Below, piece by piece: positions 52,087 through 60,750 of a stretch of 64,000 nt of DNA (within the stretch, counting starts at the first letter, position 1; each line of letters begins with the position of its first letter). The notes under the pieces are model-generated. The model was not told the origin of the DNA and ran no database searches. It saw only the letters and a program-made list of their open reading frames with translations. Source of the DNA: Enterobacter pseudoroggenkampii (GTDB taxonomy: Bacteria; Pseudomonadota; Gammaproteobacteria; Enterobacterales; Enterobacteriaceae). Position numbers and translations under genes: made by a program. The stretch lies in the NCBI RefSeq assembly GCF_026420145.1, contig NZ_JAPMLV010000001.1, positions 2,542,001-2,606,000 of the forward strand, in the 5' to 3' direction.

Positions 52087-53151
52087 CTACTTCTCTTCCA
52101 CCGCCGGCACATCCGGCCACGCGTGAACCACGGCTTTAATCAGCGTCGCCAGCGGAATGGCGAAGAACACGCCCCAGAACCCCCACAGCCCGCCGAAAAT
52201 CACCACCGATAAGATAATCACCAGCGGATGCAGGTTCACCGCTTCGGAGAACAACACCGGTACCAGCAGGTTACCGTCCAGCCCCTGAATAATCAGGTAC
52301 ACCGCGAAGCAGCTCCAGAACTCAGTCCCCAGCCCAAACTGGAACAGCGCGACCCCAACCACCGGAATGGTCACCACAAACGCGCCGATGTACGGAATCA
52401 GGACAGACAGCCCCACCAGCACCGCCAGCAGCAGCGAGTAGTTCAGGCCGAAAATCAGGAAGCCAATCCAGGTGGCGACCCCTACGACAATCATCTCCAA
52501 CACCTTGCCGCGAATGTAGTTGGTGATCTGCTGGTTCATCTCTTCCCAGACCTGCCCCGCCAGCCCGCGGTTACGCGGCAGAATACGGCGCACGGCGTTG
52601 AGCATCTGGTCTTTATCTTTCACCAGGAAGAAGACCATCAGCGGCACCAGCACAAGGTAAACCGCCAGCGTCAGCAGTCCGACCAGCGAGGCCAGAGAGT
52701 ATTTCACCACCGAATCGCCCATCGTCATGATGCGGGCGCGCATATTTTCCGCCATCGCGTCGATAATCCCGGCATCCATCAGGGCCGGGTAACGGCGCGG
52801 CAGCGTGGCGGCAAAATCAGAAAGCTTGTTGAGCATGCCGGGCATATCGCGAATAAGGTAGATCCCCTGCTGCCAGGCAACCGGCATCACCACAAAGGCC
52901 ATTAACAGCAGGATGCCGACAAACAGCACCAGGACGATGCTGGTCGCCCAGCGACGGGAACAGCCGATGTGCTCCAGGCGCGCCGTTGGCCACTCCAGCA
53001 GGTACGCCAGCACAATCGCCACCAGCAGGGGCGCGAGCAGGCCGCTGAAAAAGAACAGAATACCGAACCCGGCAACCAGAATAACCAACAAAGCAATGGC
53101 TTCCGGGTCGCTGAACCGACGCCGGTACCACTGCATTAACATTTCGAGCAT
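52087..53151 (-). CDS. perM: AI-2E family transporter-like protein PerM
   Basis: A 354-residue inner-membrane protein with about eight hydrophobic segments, UPF0118/AI-2E family, close to E. coli PerM (YfgO) along its full length. The permease substrate is not established. A conserved C-terminal core (VILSVVIFGGLWGFWGVFFAIPLATLIKA) is present. It is convergent to bcp and divergent from bepA. Confidence 0.93.
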   Translation of the reverse strand: MLEMLMQWYRRRFSDPEAIALLVILVAGFGILFFFSGLLAPLLVAIVLAYLLEWPTARLEHIGCSRRWATSIVLVLFVGILLLMAFVVMPVAWQQGIYLIRDMPGMLNKLSDFAATLPRRYPALMDAGIIDAMAENMRARIMTMGDSVVKYSLASLVGLLTLAVYLVLVPLMVFFLVKDKDQMLNAVRRILPRNRGLAGQVWEEMNQQITNYIRGKVLEMIVVGVATWIGFLIFGLNYSLLLAVLVGLSVLIPYIGAFVVTIPVVGVALFQFGLGTEFWSCFAVYLIIQGLDGNLLVPVLFSEAVNLHPLVIILSVVIFGGLWGFWGVFFAIPLATLIKAVVHAWPDVPAVEEK

Positions 53152-53372
53152 ACAACCCTTCCCTGAATCGAATGGCGGGAGTGAGACGATGAATTGTATC
53201 TAACTGTCACAAAAAAGACTTTCGCTTTTTGTATCCCGATCACAATCCGCAAAAGCCTGATGAATGGGATTTTCTTCATGCTACAACACGGCTACACTCC
53301 CAGAGCAGCAGAGATGAACGATATACCGGTTCATCGGTCAAATTAGCACATCCAACATACAGGACAGTGGTT
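53152..53372. promoter_or_regulatory. perM/bepA divergent promoter region
   Basis: 221 bp between divergent genes. bepA belongs to the sigma-E regulon in E. coli, and its promoter should lie within the last 100 bp, but I cannot mark the -35/-10 pair with certainty. No other feature is seen. Confidence 0.4.
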
Positions 53373-54836
53373 ATGTTCAGGCAGTTGAGAAAAACACTGG
53401 TTGCGACACTGATTGCCGCGGTGACGGTCGGTCAGGTGTTGCCCGCTTTTGCTGACTCGTCCGATACATTGCCGGACATGGGCACCACAGCAGGAAGCAC
53501 GCTCTCTATTGGGCAAGAGATGCAAATGGGGGATTACTATGTTCGCCAGCTGCGCGGCAGCGCCCCGCTGATTAACGACCCTTTGCTGGTACAGTACATT
53601 AACGGGCTGGGGATGCGTCTGGTTTCGCACGCCGACTCGGTAAAAACCCCCTTCCATTTCTATTTAATCAATAACGACGAAATCAACGCCTTCGCCTTCT
53701 TTGGCGGTAACGTGGTGCTGCATTCGGCGTTATTCCGTTACTCTGACAACGAAAGCCAGCTGGCCTCGGTAATGGCGCACGAAATTTCGCACGTCACCCA
53801 GCGTCACCTGGCGCGAGCGATGGAAGACCAGAAACGTAACGCCCCCCTCACCTGGGTGGGTGCACTGGGCTCTATTCTGCTGGCGATGGCCAGCCCGCAG
53901 GCCGGGATGGCGGCCCTGACCGGTACGCTGGCGGGAACACGCCAGGGGATGATCAGCTTCACCCAACAAAACGAGCAGGAAGCGGACCGCATCGGGATTC
54001 AGGTGCTGCAGCGTTCGGGCTTTGACCCGCAGGCCATGCCGAGCTTCCTCGAAAAACTGCTCGATCAGGCGCGTTACTCTTCCCGTCCGCCGGAAATTCT
54101 GTTGACCCACCCGCTGCCGGAAAGCCGTCTGTCGGACGCGCGTAACCGTGCCAACCAGATGCGCCCGGTCGTGGTCCAGTCTTCACAGGATTTCTACATG
54201 GCGAAGGTGAGAACCCTGGGGATGTACAATTCCGGGCGTAACCAGCTCACCAGCGACCTGCTGGATACCCTGGCAAAAGGCAACGTGCGAGAAAAAAACG
54301 CCGCGCAGTATGGTCAGGCGCTCCAGGCGATGGAAGCCAGCAAATACGACGAGGCGCGTAAGGCGCTGCAGCCGCTTCTGGCAGCCGATCCGAACAACCC
54401 GTGGTACCTCGATCTGTCGACGGATATCGATCTGGGGCAGAAGAAGCCTTCCGATGCGATTAACCGCCTGAAAGGAGCGAAAGACGTCCGTACCAACCCG
54501 GTGCTGCAGCTTAACCTGGCGAACGCTTACTTGCAGGGCGGCCAGCCTGGCGAGGCGGCGACCATCCTCAACCGCTACACCTTTAATAATAAAGACGATC
54601 AAAACGGCTGGGATCTGCTCGCTCAGGCGGAAGCCCAGCTCGGCAACCGCGATCAGGAGCTGGCGGCGCGTGCCGAAGGTTTTGCCCTGGTGGGCCGCCT
54701 CGATCAGGCGATTTCCGCGCTCAGCAGCGCCAGCTCGCAGGTCAAACTCGGCAGCCTCCAGCAGGCTCGCTACGACGCGCGTATCGATCAGCTACGCGGC
54801 CTGCAGCAGCGCTTTAAGCCGTACGAGAAGATGTAA
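53373..54836 (+). CDS. bepA: periplasmic metalloprotease/chaperone BepA
   Basis: An outer-membrane quality-control protein that helps LptD mature and degrades stalled barrels. The ATG at 53373 gives [21 protein letters not shown] with a signal peptide (cleavage after AFA, about residue 27) and 487 residues, as in E. coli; the open frame 48 codons upstream is not used. The zinc site is H136-E137-H140 (HEISH) plus E201, and the autoregulatory H246 (LTHPLPE) is present. Four or so TPR repeats fill 310-480. Confidence 0.96.
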   Translation: MFRQLRKTLVATLIAAVTVGQVLPAFADSSDTLPDMGTTAGSTLSIGQEMQMGDYYVRQLRGSAPLINDPLLVQYINGLGMRLVSHADSVKTPFHFYLINNDEINAFAFFGGNVVLHSALFRYSDNESQLASVMAHEISHVTQRHLARAMEDQKRNAPLTWVGALGSILLAMASPQAGMAALTGTLAGTRQGMISFTQQNEQEADRIGIQVLQRSGFDPQAMPSFLEKLLDQARYSSRPPEILLTHPLPESRLSDARNRANQMRPVVVQSSQDFYMAKVRTLGMYNSGRNQLTSDLLDTLAKGNVREKNAAQYGQALQAMEASKYDEARKALQPLLAADPNNPWYLDLSTDIDLGQKKPSDAINRLKGAKDVRTNPVLQLNLANAYLQGGQPGEAATILNRYTFNNKDDQNGWDLLAQAEAQLGNRDQELAARAEGFALVGRLDQAISALSSASSQVKLGSLQQARYDARIDQLRGLQQRFKPYEKM

Positions 54837-54854
54837 TAAAGGAGAATTCACGTC

Positions 54855-55211
54855 ATGACAGACGCCGTAAAAATCTATCATAACCCTCGCTGCTCCAAGA
54901 GCCGCGATACCCTGAGCCTGCTGAAGTCTAACGGCGTGGAGCCGGAGGTGGTGCTGTACCTTGACACCCCACCTGACGCGCAAACCCTCCGCCAGCTGCT
55001 GCACATGCTGGGAATGGGCAGTGCAAGAGAACTGATGCGCCAGAAAGAAGATCTGTATAAGTCGCTTAACCTGGATGACAACCGTCTCACCGAGGCTGAA
55101 CTGGTCCAGGCGATGGTTGAAAATCCAAAGCTGATTGAGCGCCCGATTGTGGTGGCGAACGGCCAGGCGCGCATTGGACGCCCGCCGGAAGACGTGCTCG
55201 AGATCCTCTAG
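54855..55211 (+). CDS. yfgD: ArsC-family arsenate reductase-like protein YfgD
   Basis: A 118-residue thioredoxin-fold protein with C13 in HNPRCSKSRDT and the later arginines of arsenate reductases (RPIVVANGQARIGRP), so it looks closer to true ArsC than YffB does. Physiological arsenate reduction is unproved. It is 18 bp after bepA. Its stop overlaps the stop of the convergent HTH gene by three bases, which marks the left edge of the accessory insertion. Confidence 0.92.
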   Translation: MTDAVKIYHNPRCSKSRDTLSLLKSNGVEPEVVLYLDTPPDAQTLRQLLHMLGMGSARELMRQKEDLYKSLNLDDNRLTEAELVQAMVENPKLIERPIVVANGQARIGRPPEDVLEIL

Positions 55212-56032
55212 TCCTTATGCCGCAGCGCTTCCAAGAAGGCCTGCGGCGTACTCTCTCCCAACTTTTTCTGGGCTTTCTCCCGGTTGTAAAATTCGCACAG
55301 CTGGATCAGCAGCTCGCCTGCCGGTTCACTGTTCAGACGTGGAATGATGTCGCATAGCGGCAGAGCAACCTGAACGGCGGGGTATTGCTGTGGATGTACT
55401 GTCACGGCGGTATTGCGTTTCTCAAGCTTCACCTCGAAACCAAAAGTCTCAATAGATTGAATATCAGCCGGACAGGCTTCCAGCACGTCGTTCACCCAGT
55501 GGACCAGCAGCTGTGGAGAAATGCCCGCGTACAGCCGAACGGAGCACCAGCCGCTCACGGGTTCACGCGCCCAGAGCAGATGCTGTTCACCGCCATCGTC
55601 CATATGCAGAGACAGAGGCTGATGATGTAACAGGAGTTTTTGCGGCACGATACCTGCCCTCAGCGCCTTTTTCCCCTGCAACGTCGCGCCCTTCTGCTTT
55701 ACCGAAGCCGGTTTGAGGTAGCGATTGAGGGTCGCGCGGGATACGGCGATCCCGAGTCCGTTATTGACCATCTGCAGCAGTTCGTCCAGCGGGGCACCCG
55801 TGATATCCCGCAGGGCATTGACCAGCGCAACCTGCTCCTGTCTCAATGCTTTGTGTATCACTTTTGGCGTCGTGTGGTTATCCGAAACCTGATCGCGGTT
55901 ACGCCAGCGCCTGACTGTAGTGACCGAGATCCCCAGCTCAACGGCCAGCTCCCTGTCGCTTTTATCTGATTGCTGAAGATAGCGACGGATGCGCGGCGTC
56001 GTGGTGGCATTAGCATGCAGTTTAATTTCCAT
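55208..56032 (-). CDS. HTH protein resembling a domesticated IS481-type transposase
   Basis: A 274-residue protein absent from this locus in E. coli. Residues 10-110 look like the double HTH of IS481-family transposases: TTPRIRRYLQ...LAVELGISVTTVRRWRNRDQV, then a second helix pair ending AVSRATLNRYLKP. Residues 140-272 resemble a worn DDE/RNase H domain: SLHMDD (142-146) in the place of the first acidic strand, SGWCSVRLYAG, ETFGFE (195-200) where TDNG is expected, and STPQAFLEAL at the end. The catalytic triad appears lost. It is divergent from the PTS operon and shares its control region, so a regulator role is likely. No inverted repeats typical of an IS border were found. Confidence 0.7.
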   Translation of the reverse strand: MEIKLHANATTTPRIRRYLQQSDKSDRELAVELGISVTTVRRWRNRDQVSDNHTTPKVIHKALRQEQVALVNALRDITGAPLDELLQMVNNGLGIAVSRATLNRYLKPASVKQKGATLQGKKALRAGIVPQKLLLHHQPLSLHMDDGGEQHLLWAREPVSGWCSVRLYAGISPQLLVHWVNDVLEACPADIQSIETFGFEVKLEKRNTAVTVHPQQYPAVQVALPLCDIIPRLNSEPAGELLIQLCEFYNREKAQKKLGESTPQAFLEALRHKD

Positions 56033-56083
56033 CGCAGGATCCTCAGAACCAATCTTGTGAGATTTATACTATACCAGCGATTG

Positions 56084-56105
56084 CTTTGTGACCGATTTCA
56101 CCTTT
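56084..56105. promoter_or_regulatory. CRP-type site between the HTH gene and the PTS operon
   Basis: TGTGA-CCGATT-TCACC (56087-56102) within ctttgtgaccgatttcaccttt is an excellent CRP match. GATAAT (56124-56129) would be the -10 of the rightward promoter, putting the site centre close to -41.5, the class II position. On the other strand TATAGT/TATAAA around 56063-56076 may serve the HTH gene. Confidence 0.7.
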
Positions 56106-56178
56106 CGCTCACCACGCTTCACTGATAATCCTCAGACATAACACAAACAACACCCCTCAATCTTGTACGGAGTTCACA

Positions 56179-57498
56179 ATGAACAATGTTCTGGGATTTC
56201 TTGAAGCAAAACTGATGCCGCTGGCGGCCAAAACGGCCCAGCAGCGGCATCTCGGGGCCATTCGCGGCGCCTACGTCTCCTTCATGCCGTTTATCATCGT
56301 CGGCTCTATTCTGCTGGTGATCTCGTCGTTCCCGAATCAAGCCTATCAGCAGTTTATGTCTCAGGCCTTTGGTGAGAGCTGGAGCGCCATTATCGAAATC
56401 CCGTTCAACGCGGTGTTCTCCACCATGTCGCTGTTCATCAGCTTCCTGGTCGCCTTCCGCCTGGCGGAACACTATGGCGAGGATCGCATCTCCTGCGGCA
56501 TCCTGGCGCTGGTCGCCTTTCTCATCCTGACGCCCTTTATCAAAGTGGCGGAGAACGGCGGTATCACCGTCATTCCAGTGGAGTGGATTGGCAGCAAAGG
56601 GCTGTTCGTGGCGATGATTGGTTCTCTGCTCTGGACGGAGCTGTTCTGCTGGCTCAAGCGCAAAAAACTGGTGATCAAAATGCCGGACGGCGTGCCTCCG
56701 GCGGTGCAGGAGTCGTTCGCCGCGCTGATCCCGGCCCTGCTGGTGATGATTCTGGTGCTGGGTATCCGCATCGTGTTTGAAAACACCCACTACAACACCA
56801 TCCACCAGTTTATTTACGAAGTGGTTGCCACGCCGGTGCGCCACTATGGCACCTCATACTTTGGCGCGCTGATGACGGTGTTCAGCATCACCATTCTGTG
56901 GTCCGTGGGCATTAACTCCGGCTCGATGATCAACGGCATCATTCGACCGCTGTGGATGGAGAACCAGACCGACAACATCGCCGCGATTCAGGCAGGCACG
57001 ACGCCGCCGCACATTATCACCGAACAGTTTTTTGACATGATCTGGATGGGCGGCGCGGGGGCCACGCTGTCGCTGGTGATTGCAATGCTGATTTTCGCCC
57101 GCAGCAAAAACATGCGTGAAGTGGCGCGCCTCGGCGCCGGGGCATCGGTGTTTAACATCAACGAACCGATCCTGTTTGGCCTGCCGGTGATCATGAACCC
57201 GATCATGCTTATCCCGTTCAACCTGGTGCCGCTGGTGCTGGTCACCGTGCAGTATGCGGCGATGAAGATTGGCGCGGTTGCCGTCACCACCGGGGTGTTT
57301 ATTCCCTGGACGCTGCCGCCGGTCATCAGCGGTTTTATCGTCACCGGTCACCTGAGCGGCAGCGTGATGCAGCTTATCAACCTGCTGATTGGCGCCATGC
57401 TGTATCTGCCTTTTATGCGTATCGTGGACAAACAGTACCGCGCGGCGGAAATGGCCACCGTTACGCAAACCGACACCACCCTTGCAAAACAGGAGTAA
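56179..57498 (+). CDS. PTS permease IIC, lactose/cellobiose/chitobiose family
   Basis: A 439-residue membrane protein of the Lac-type PTS EIIC family, related to ChbC/CelB. The family signature INEPILFGLPVIMNPIMLIPF is at about 320-340 and GINSGSMINGI-type substrate loop residues lie near 250. About ten hydrophobic segments are seen. No IIA or IIB gene is present in this window, so it must borrow partners or act without them. It leads an operon with a glycosylasparaginase (3-bp gap) and an M17 peptidase, which suggests a glycosyl-amino-acid or amino-sugar substrate and not plain cellobiose; that is inference. Confidence 0.88.
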   Translation: MNNVLGFLEAKLMPLAAKTAQQRHLGAIRGAYVSFMPFIIVGSILLVISSFPNQAYQQFMSQAFGESWSAIIEIPFNAVFSTMSLFISFLVAFRLAEHYGEDRISCGILALVAFLILTPFIKVAENGGITVIPVEWIGSKGLFVAMIGSLLWTELFCWLKRKKLVIKMPDGVPPAVQESFAALIPALLVMILVLGIRIVFENTHYNTIHQFIYEVVATPVRHYGTSYFGALMTVFSITILWSVGINSGSMINGIIRPLWMENQTDNIAAIQAGTTPPHIITEQFFDMIWMGGAGATLSLVIAMLIFARSKNMREVARLGAGASVFNINEPILFGLPVIMNPIMLIPFNLVPLVLVTVQYAAMKIGAVAVTTGVFIPWTLPPVISGFIVTGHLSGSVMQLINLLIGAMLYLPFMRIVDKQYRAAEMATVTQTDTTLAKQE

Positions 57499-57501
57499 CG
57501 C

Positions 57502-58458
57502 ATGTGGGGAATTATCGCGACCTGGCGAATGGCGCTTGAAGGCGTCACCGAGTCTGCATCTGCGCTGGCTGCGGGGAAACCGGTCTCGGCAGCGGTGGTG
57601 GATGCCGTCGCCGCCGTCGAAGACTTTCCGTTTTATAAATCCGTCGGCTACGGCGGGCTGCCCACCGAAAATGGCGAGGTGGAGCTGGACGCCGCCTATA
57701 TGGACGGCGACACGCTGGCGTTTGGTGCCGTGGGCAACCTGGTGGATATCGCCAACCCGGTGCGCGTGGCGCATGCGTTAAGCCGCCAGCGCTACAACAG
57801 CCTGCTGGTCGGCCAGGGCGCGAGGGAATGGGCGCTGAGCCAGGGCTTTGCCGACAAAACCATGCCCACTGACCGCGCCATGCAGCACTACCGCAAACGC
57901 TGCCGCGAAACGCTGGATAAGGGCTTAAGCCCTTACGACGGACATGACACCGTCGGCATTATCGGCCTCGATAAACAGGGCTCAATGAGCGTCGCCACCT
58001 CCACCAGCGGCCTGTTCATGAAAAAACGCGGTCGACTCGGGGATTCGCCCATTATCGGCTCCGGCTTTTACTGTGACAGCGAAACCGGCGCCGCCACCGC
58101 CACGGGCGTCGGTGAAGATCTGATGAAAGGCTGCACCAGTTACGAAATCGTTCGCCGCATGGCGCAGGGTATGACGCCGCAGCAGGCGGCGGATTCGGTG
58201 GTGTTCGAACTGGAGGACAAGCTGATGTCGCGCTTTGGCCGCGTGGGCGATCTCTCCGTGGTGTGCATGAACAACAGGGGCGAATTTGGTGCCGCTACCA
58301 ACATCAAAACCTTTTCGTTCGTGGTGGCGACGGCTCGCCAGCCCCTCACCGTTTTTCGTACCGAACGCCTGCGGGAGAAAACACATTATCACGCGGTAGA
58401 CGATGAGTGGATGCAGGCCTATGCCGCGCGGATCCGCGCGCCGATTGAGGAGTCATGA
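57502..58458 (+). CDS. glycosylasparaginase-type Ntn-hydrolase (peptidase family T2)
   Basis: A 318-residue enzyme colinear with human and flavobacterial aspartylglucosaminidase, which split the GlcNAc-Asn bond. The autocleavage site is GHD149-T150-VG, with T150 as nucleophile. ATSTSG (165-170), GRLGDSPIIGSG (177-188, R178 and D181 for substrate binding) and GAATATGVGED follow, and the N-terminal tryptophan W8 and GAVGNL match too. There is no signal peptide, so it is cytoplasmic, unlike the secreted or lysosomal members. Ribosome site caggag lies in the end of the IIC gene. It could alternatively prefer another N-glycosyl or beta-aspartyl compound. Confidence 0.9.
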   Translation: MWGIIATWRMALEGVTESASALAAGKPVSAAVVDAVAAVEDFPFYKSVGYGGLPTENGEVELDAAYMDGDTLAFGAVGNLVDIANPVRVAHALSRQRYNSLLVGQGAREWALSQGFADKTMPTDRAMQHYRKRCRETLDKGLSPYDGHDTVGIIGLDKQGSMSVATSTSGLFMKKRGRLGDSPIIGSGFYCDSETGAATATGVGEDLMKGCTSYEIVRRMAQGMTPQQAADSVVFELEDKLMSRFGRVGDLSVVCMNNRGEFGAATNIKTFSFVVATARQPLTVFRTERLREKTHYHAVDDEWMQAYAARIRAPIEES

Positions 58459-59876
58459 TGATTACGTATCAGTTTATCACCGCGCTTTCCGACGCGAAGC
58501 CGCAGAGCCATTTGATTGCCTCCGCCTCCTGTACGCATTTGCCCGAAACGGCGCTTGTCGCGGAAATGCGCGAGTCTGCCAGCGTCGCTGACACCCGATT
58601 TGGCTGCGCCCCGTTTGCCCGGATCACCCTGCTGCCCGATGCGCTCTGGCAGGATAGCCTAACCGAAGAATTACTGACGGCGCTGCGCCCGCTGCTGGCC
58701 TCGCCCGTCAGTCCCGAGCTGATACTGGACGTGACTGATATTGACGATGTGGTGCTGGCGCAGGTGCTGCGTTTTCTCTTTAATCAGGCGCACAGGCTAA
58801 GCGATTTGCAGTTGAAGAAAACCAGTGACAGCGTCCGTCTTGAGCGCATCACCGCGCTCTGCTTACCCAAACAGCAGGAGCGACTGGCGGTTATTTTCCG
58901 CCAGCAGCAGGCCATCGCCCACGGCATGGTCGCGGCGCGACGTCTGGCGGATACCCCGTCCGACCAATGCACGCCGCAGTTTGTGGTGGAAGAGGCGCAA
59001 AAACTGTGTGCCGCCTTCCCTGCACTGCGGTGCGAAGTGCTGAATGAAAAGCAAATCGTTGAGGACGGTCTGGGGCTGCTGCACGCCGTCGGCAAAGGGG
59101 CGACCTGTCCGCCGCGCCTGCTGGCGATTCATTATGACGGTGTCAACGACGGCCCGGTGCGCTGCTATGTGGGTAAAGGCATTACCTTTGATACCGGCGG
59201 CCTGTGGCTGAAGGAAGGCGCGGGCATGTACACCATGAAATACGACATGTGCGGTGCGGCTAACGTGCTGGGCCTGATGCTGACCGTCGCAGAGCTGGCG
59301 CTGCCCGTACGCATTATGGGCGTGCTGGCGCTGGCAGAAAACGCCATCGGCCCGGACGCCATGCAGCCCGGCACGGTAGCAACGGCCTGCAACGGGATCA
59401 CCGTTGAAATCAACAACACCGATGCCGAAGGCCGACTGGTGCTGGCGGACGCCATCGCCTGGGCCAGCCAGCGGCATCCGCAGGCGCGCTATATCATTGA
59501 TATGGCCACCTTAACCGGTGCGGTCGTGAAGGCGCTGGGGTATGAGCTGAGCGGGCTGATGACGCAGGATGAACCGCTGCGCGCGGCGCTGACGCTGGCG
59601 GGTAAGCAGAGCGGCGATGAAGTGTGGTCCCTGCCGCTGGATGCGCGGCTGAAAAAGCAGACCGACAGCGCGATTGCCGATCTGTGCAACACGCCGACCA
59701 ACAATGCGGCGATCAGCGCCTCGGCTGCGTGGCTGCTCCATTACTTCTGCCCGCCGACAATTCCGTGGGCGCATCTGGACATCAGCGGTACGGCGCTGTG
59801 GCGTGAAAACGGACGGAGCGTGGCGTCGGGAAGACCGATTCCACTGCTGGTTGAGCATCTAATGGGGGATCTTTAG
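58458..59876 (+). CDS. M17 leucyl aminopeptidase family protein
   Basis: A cytoplasmic two-metal aminopeptidase of the PepA/PepB family. The C-terminal catalytic domain holds GKGITFDTGG (K240 in this numbering), MKYDM and NTDAEGRLVL (metal ligands D and E, bicarbonate-site R). The N-terminal half is divergent from PepA and the whole is short (about 472 residues). The start is ATG at 58458 (spacing of five from gaggag) or 58455; both overlap the stop of the preceding gene, so translation is coupled. It probably trims glyco-asparagine peptides or releases Asp; this role is inferred from context. Confidence 0.9.
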   Translation: MITYQFITALSDAKPQSHLIASASCTHLPETALVAEMRESASVADTRFGCAPFARITLLPDALWQDSLTEELLTALRPLLASPVSPELILDVTDIDDVVLAQVLRFLFNQAHRLSDLQLKKTSDSVRLERITALCLPKQQERLAVIFRQQQAIAHGMVAARRLADTPSDQCTPQFVVEEAQKLCAAFPALRCEVLNEKQIVEDGLGLLHAVGKGATCPPRLLAIHYDGVNDGPVRCYVGKGITFDTGGLWLKEGAGMYTMKYDMCGAANVLGLMLTVAELALPVRIMGVLALAENAIGPDAMQPGTVATACNGITVEINNTDAEGRLVLADAIAWASQRHPQARYIIDMATLTGAVVKALGYELSGLMTQDEPLRAALTLAGKQSGDEVWSLPLDARLKKQTDSAIADLCNTPTNNAAISASAAWLLHYFCPPTIPWAHLDISGTALWRENGRSVASGRPIPLLVEHLMGDL

Positions 59877-59877
59877 C

Positions 59878-59947
59878 CGGGTGGCGGCTGCGCCTTACCC
59901 GGCCTACAAAGTGCGGCAGGTTTTCGTAGGCGCGGTACACCGGGCGA
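59878..59947. repeat. REP-type repeat between the M17 gene and hda
   Basis: gccgggtggcggctgcgccttacccggcctac followed by an imperfect inverted partner (cgtaggcgcggtacaccgggc). It separates the convergent accessory operon and hda and belongs to the same repeat family as the copies near 22903, 33062 and 62903. Confidence 0.75.
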
Positions 59948-59953
59948 ACAAAC

Positions 59954-60655
59954 TCAAAGCTTGAGAATATCTTTCACAAACGGAATGGTCAGCTTGCGCT
60001 GGGCAGTAATGGAGGCGCGATCGAGCTGATCGAGCGTATCAAACAGGGTGCGCATTTCGCGATCCAGACGCTTCAGCAGGAAGCGCCCTACGTCCTCCGG
60101 CAGCTCAAACCCGCGCTGCTTTGCACGCAGTTGTAACGCCTGAAGCTTATCTTCATCCGACAGTGGCTGAAGCTTGTAGATTTGCCCCCAGTCCAGGCGA
60201 GACGCCAGATCCGGCAGTCCCAGATTCAGCTGGCGAGGCGGACGATCGCCGGTAATCAGCAGCCGGGTTTTCCCCGATTCCAGAATGCGGTTGTAGAGGT
60301 TAAAGATCGCCATTTCCCACGGCTCATCCCCCGCCACGCATTCGATATTATCAATGCACACCAGCGAAAGATGTTCCATTCCCTCAAGCACCTCAGGCAC
60401 GAACCAGGTACGTTTATCCAGCGGCACGTAGCCTACCGCATCGCCGCGCGCCGAAAGCTCCGCGCAGGCGGCATGCAGCAGGTGGCTGCGCCCCGCGCCT
60501 TCGCGTGACCAGATATAGATGTATCCGCTGTGTTCCTGGCGCAGCACGTTTTGCAGTGCAGCCAGTAAAGAGGGGTTATCACCCGGCCAGAAACTCGCGA
60601 AAGTTTCGTCGTCAGGGAGATAGAGTGGCAGAGAGAGCTGTGCCGGTCCGTTCAG
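59954..60655 (-). CDS. hda: DnaA regulatory inactivator Hda
   Basis: An AAA+ protein that, with the beta clamp, triggers hydrolysis of DnaA-bound ATP after initiation. Only a start at CTG (60655-60653) yields the full 233 residues of E. coli Hda and keeps the clamp-binding motif QLSLPL at residues 6-11. No ATG, GTG or TTG lies between it and the in-frame stop six codons upstream. GAGG sits five bases before the CTG. The next GTG (60547) would lose the first 36 residues. The AAA+ core has the degenerate Walker [15 protein letters not shown]. coli hda is also reported to use CUG. Confidence 0.93.
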   Translation of the reverse strand: MNGPAQLSLPLYLPDDETFASFWPGDNPSLLAALQNVLRQEHSGYIYIWSREGAGRSHLLHAACAELSARGDAVGYVPLDKRTWFVPEVLEGMEHLSLVCIDNIECVAGDEPWEMAIFNLYNRILESGKTRLLITGDRPPRQLNLGLPDLASRLDWGQIYKLQPLSDEDKLQALQLRAKQRGFELPEDVGRFLLKRLDREMRTLFDTLDQLDRASITAQRKLTIPFVKDILKL

Positions 60656-60720
60656 AAGTACCTCAACCAGATCTTACATAAAATCGGAACGGAGTTTAGC
60701 ACGGAACCTGCAAGGAGAGA

Positions 60721-60743
60721 ACCGGGCGGATCGTCCACCCGGT
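60721..60743 (-). terminator. hairpin downstream of uraA
   Basis: The stem ACCGGGYGG / CCRCCCGGT with a five-base loop, 7 bp after the uraA stop on the minus strand. No strong T-run follows, so it is a likely but weak terminator before hda. Confidence 0.6.
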
Positions 60744-60750
60744 TAAAGGA

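Noticed and set aside
55208..56178. Complete insertion sequence around the IS481-like gene
   Set aside because: No terminal inverted repeats or target duplication could be seen, and the catalytic residues seem absent, so an active mobile element is not supported.
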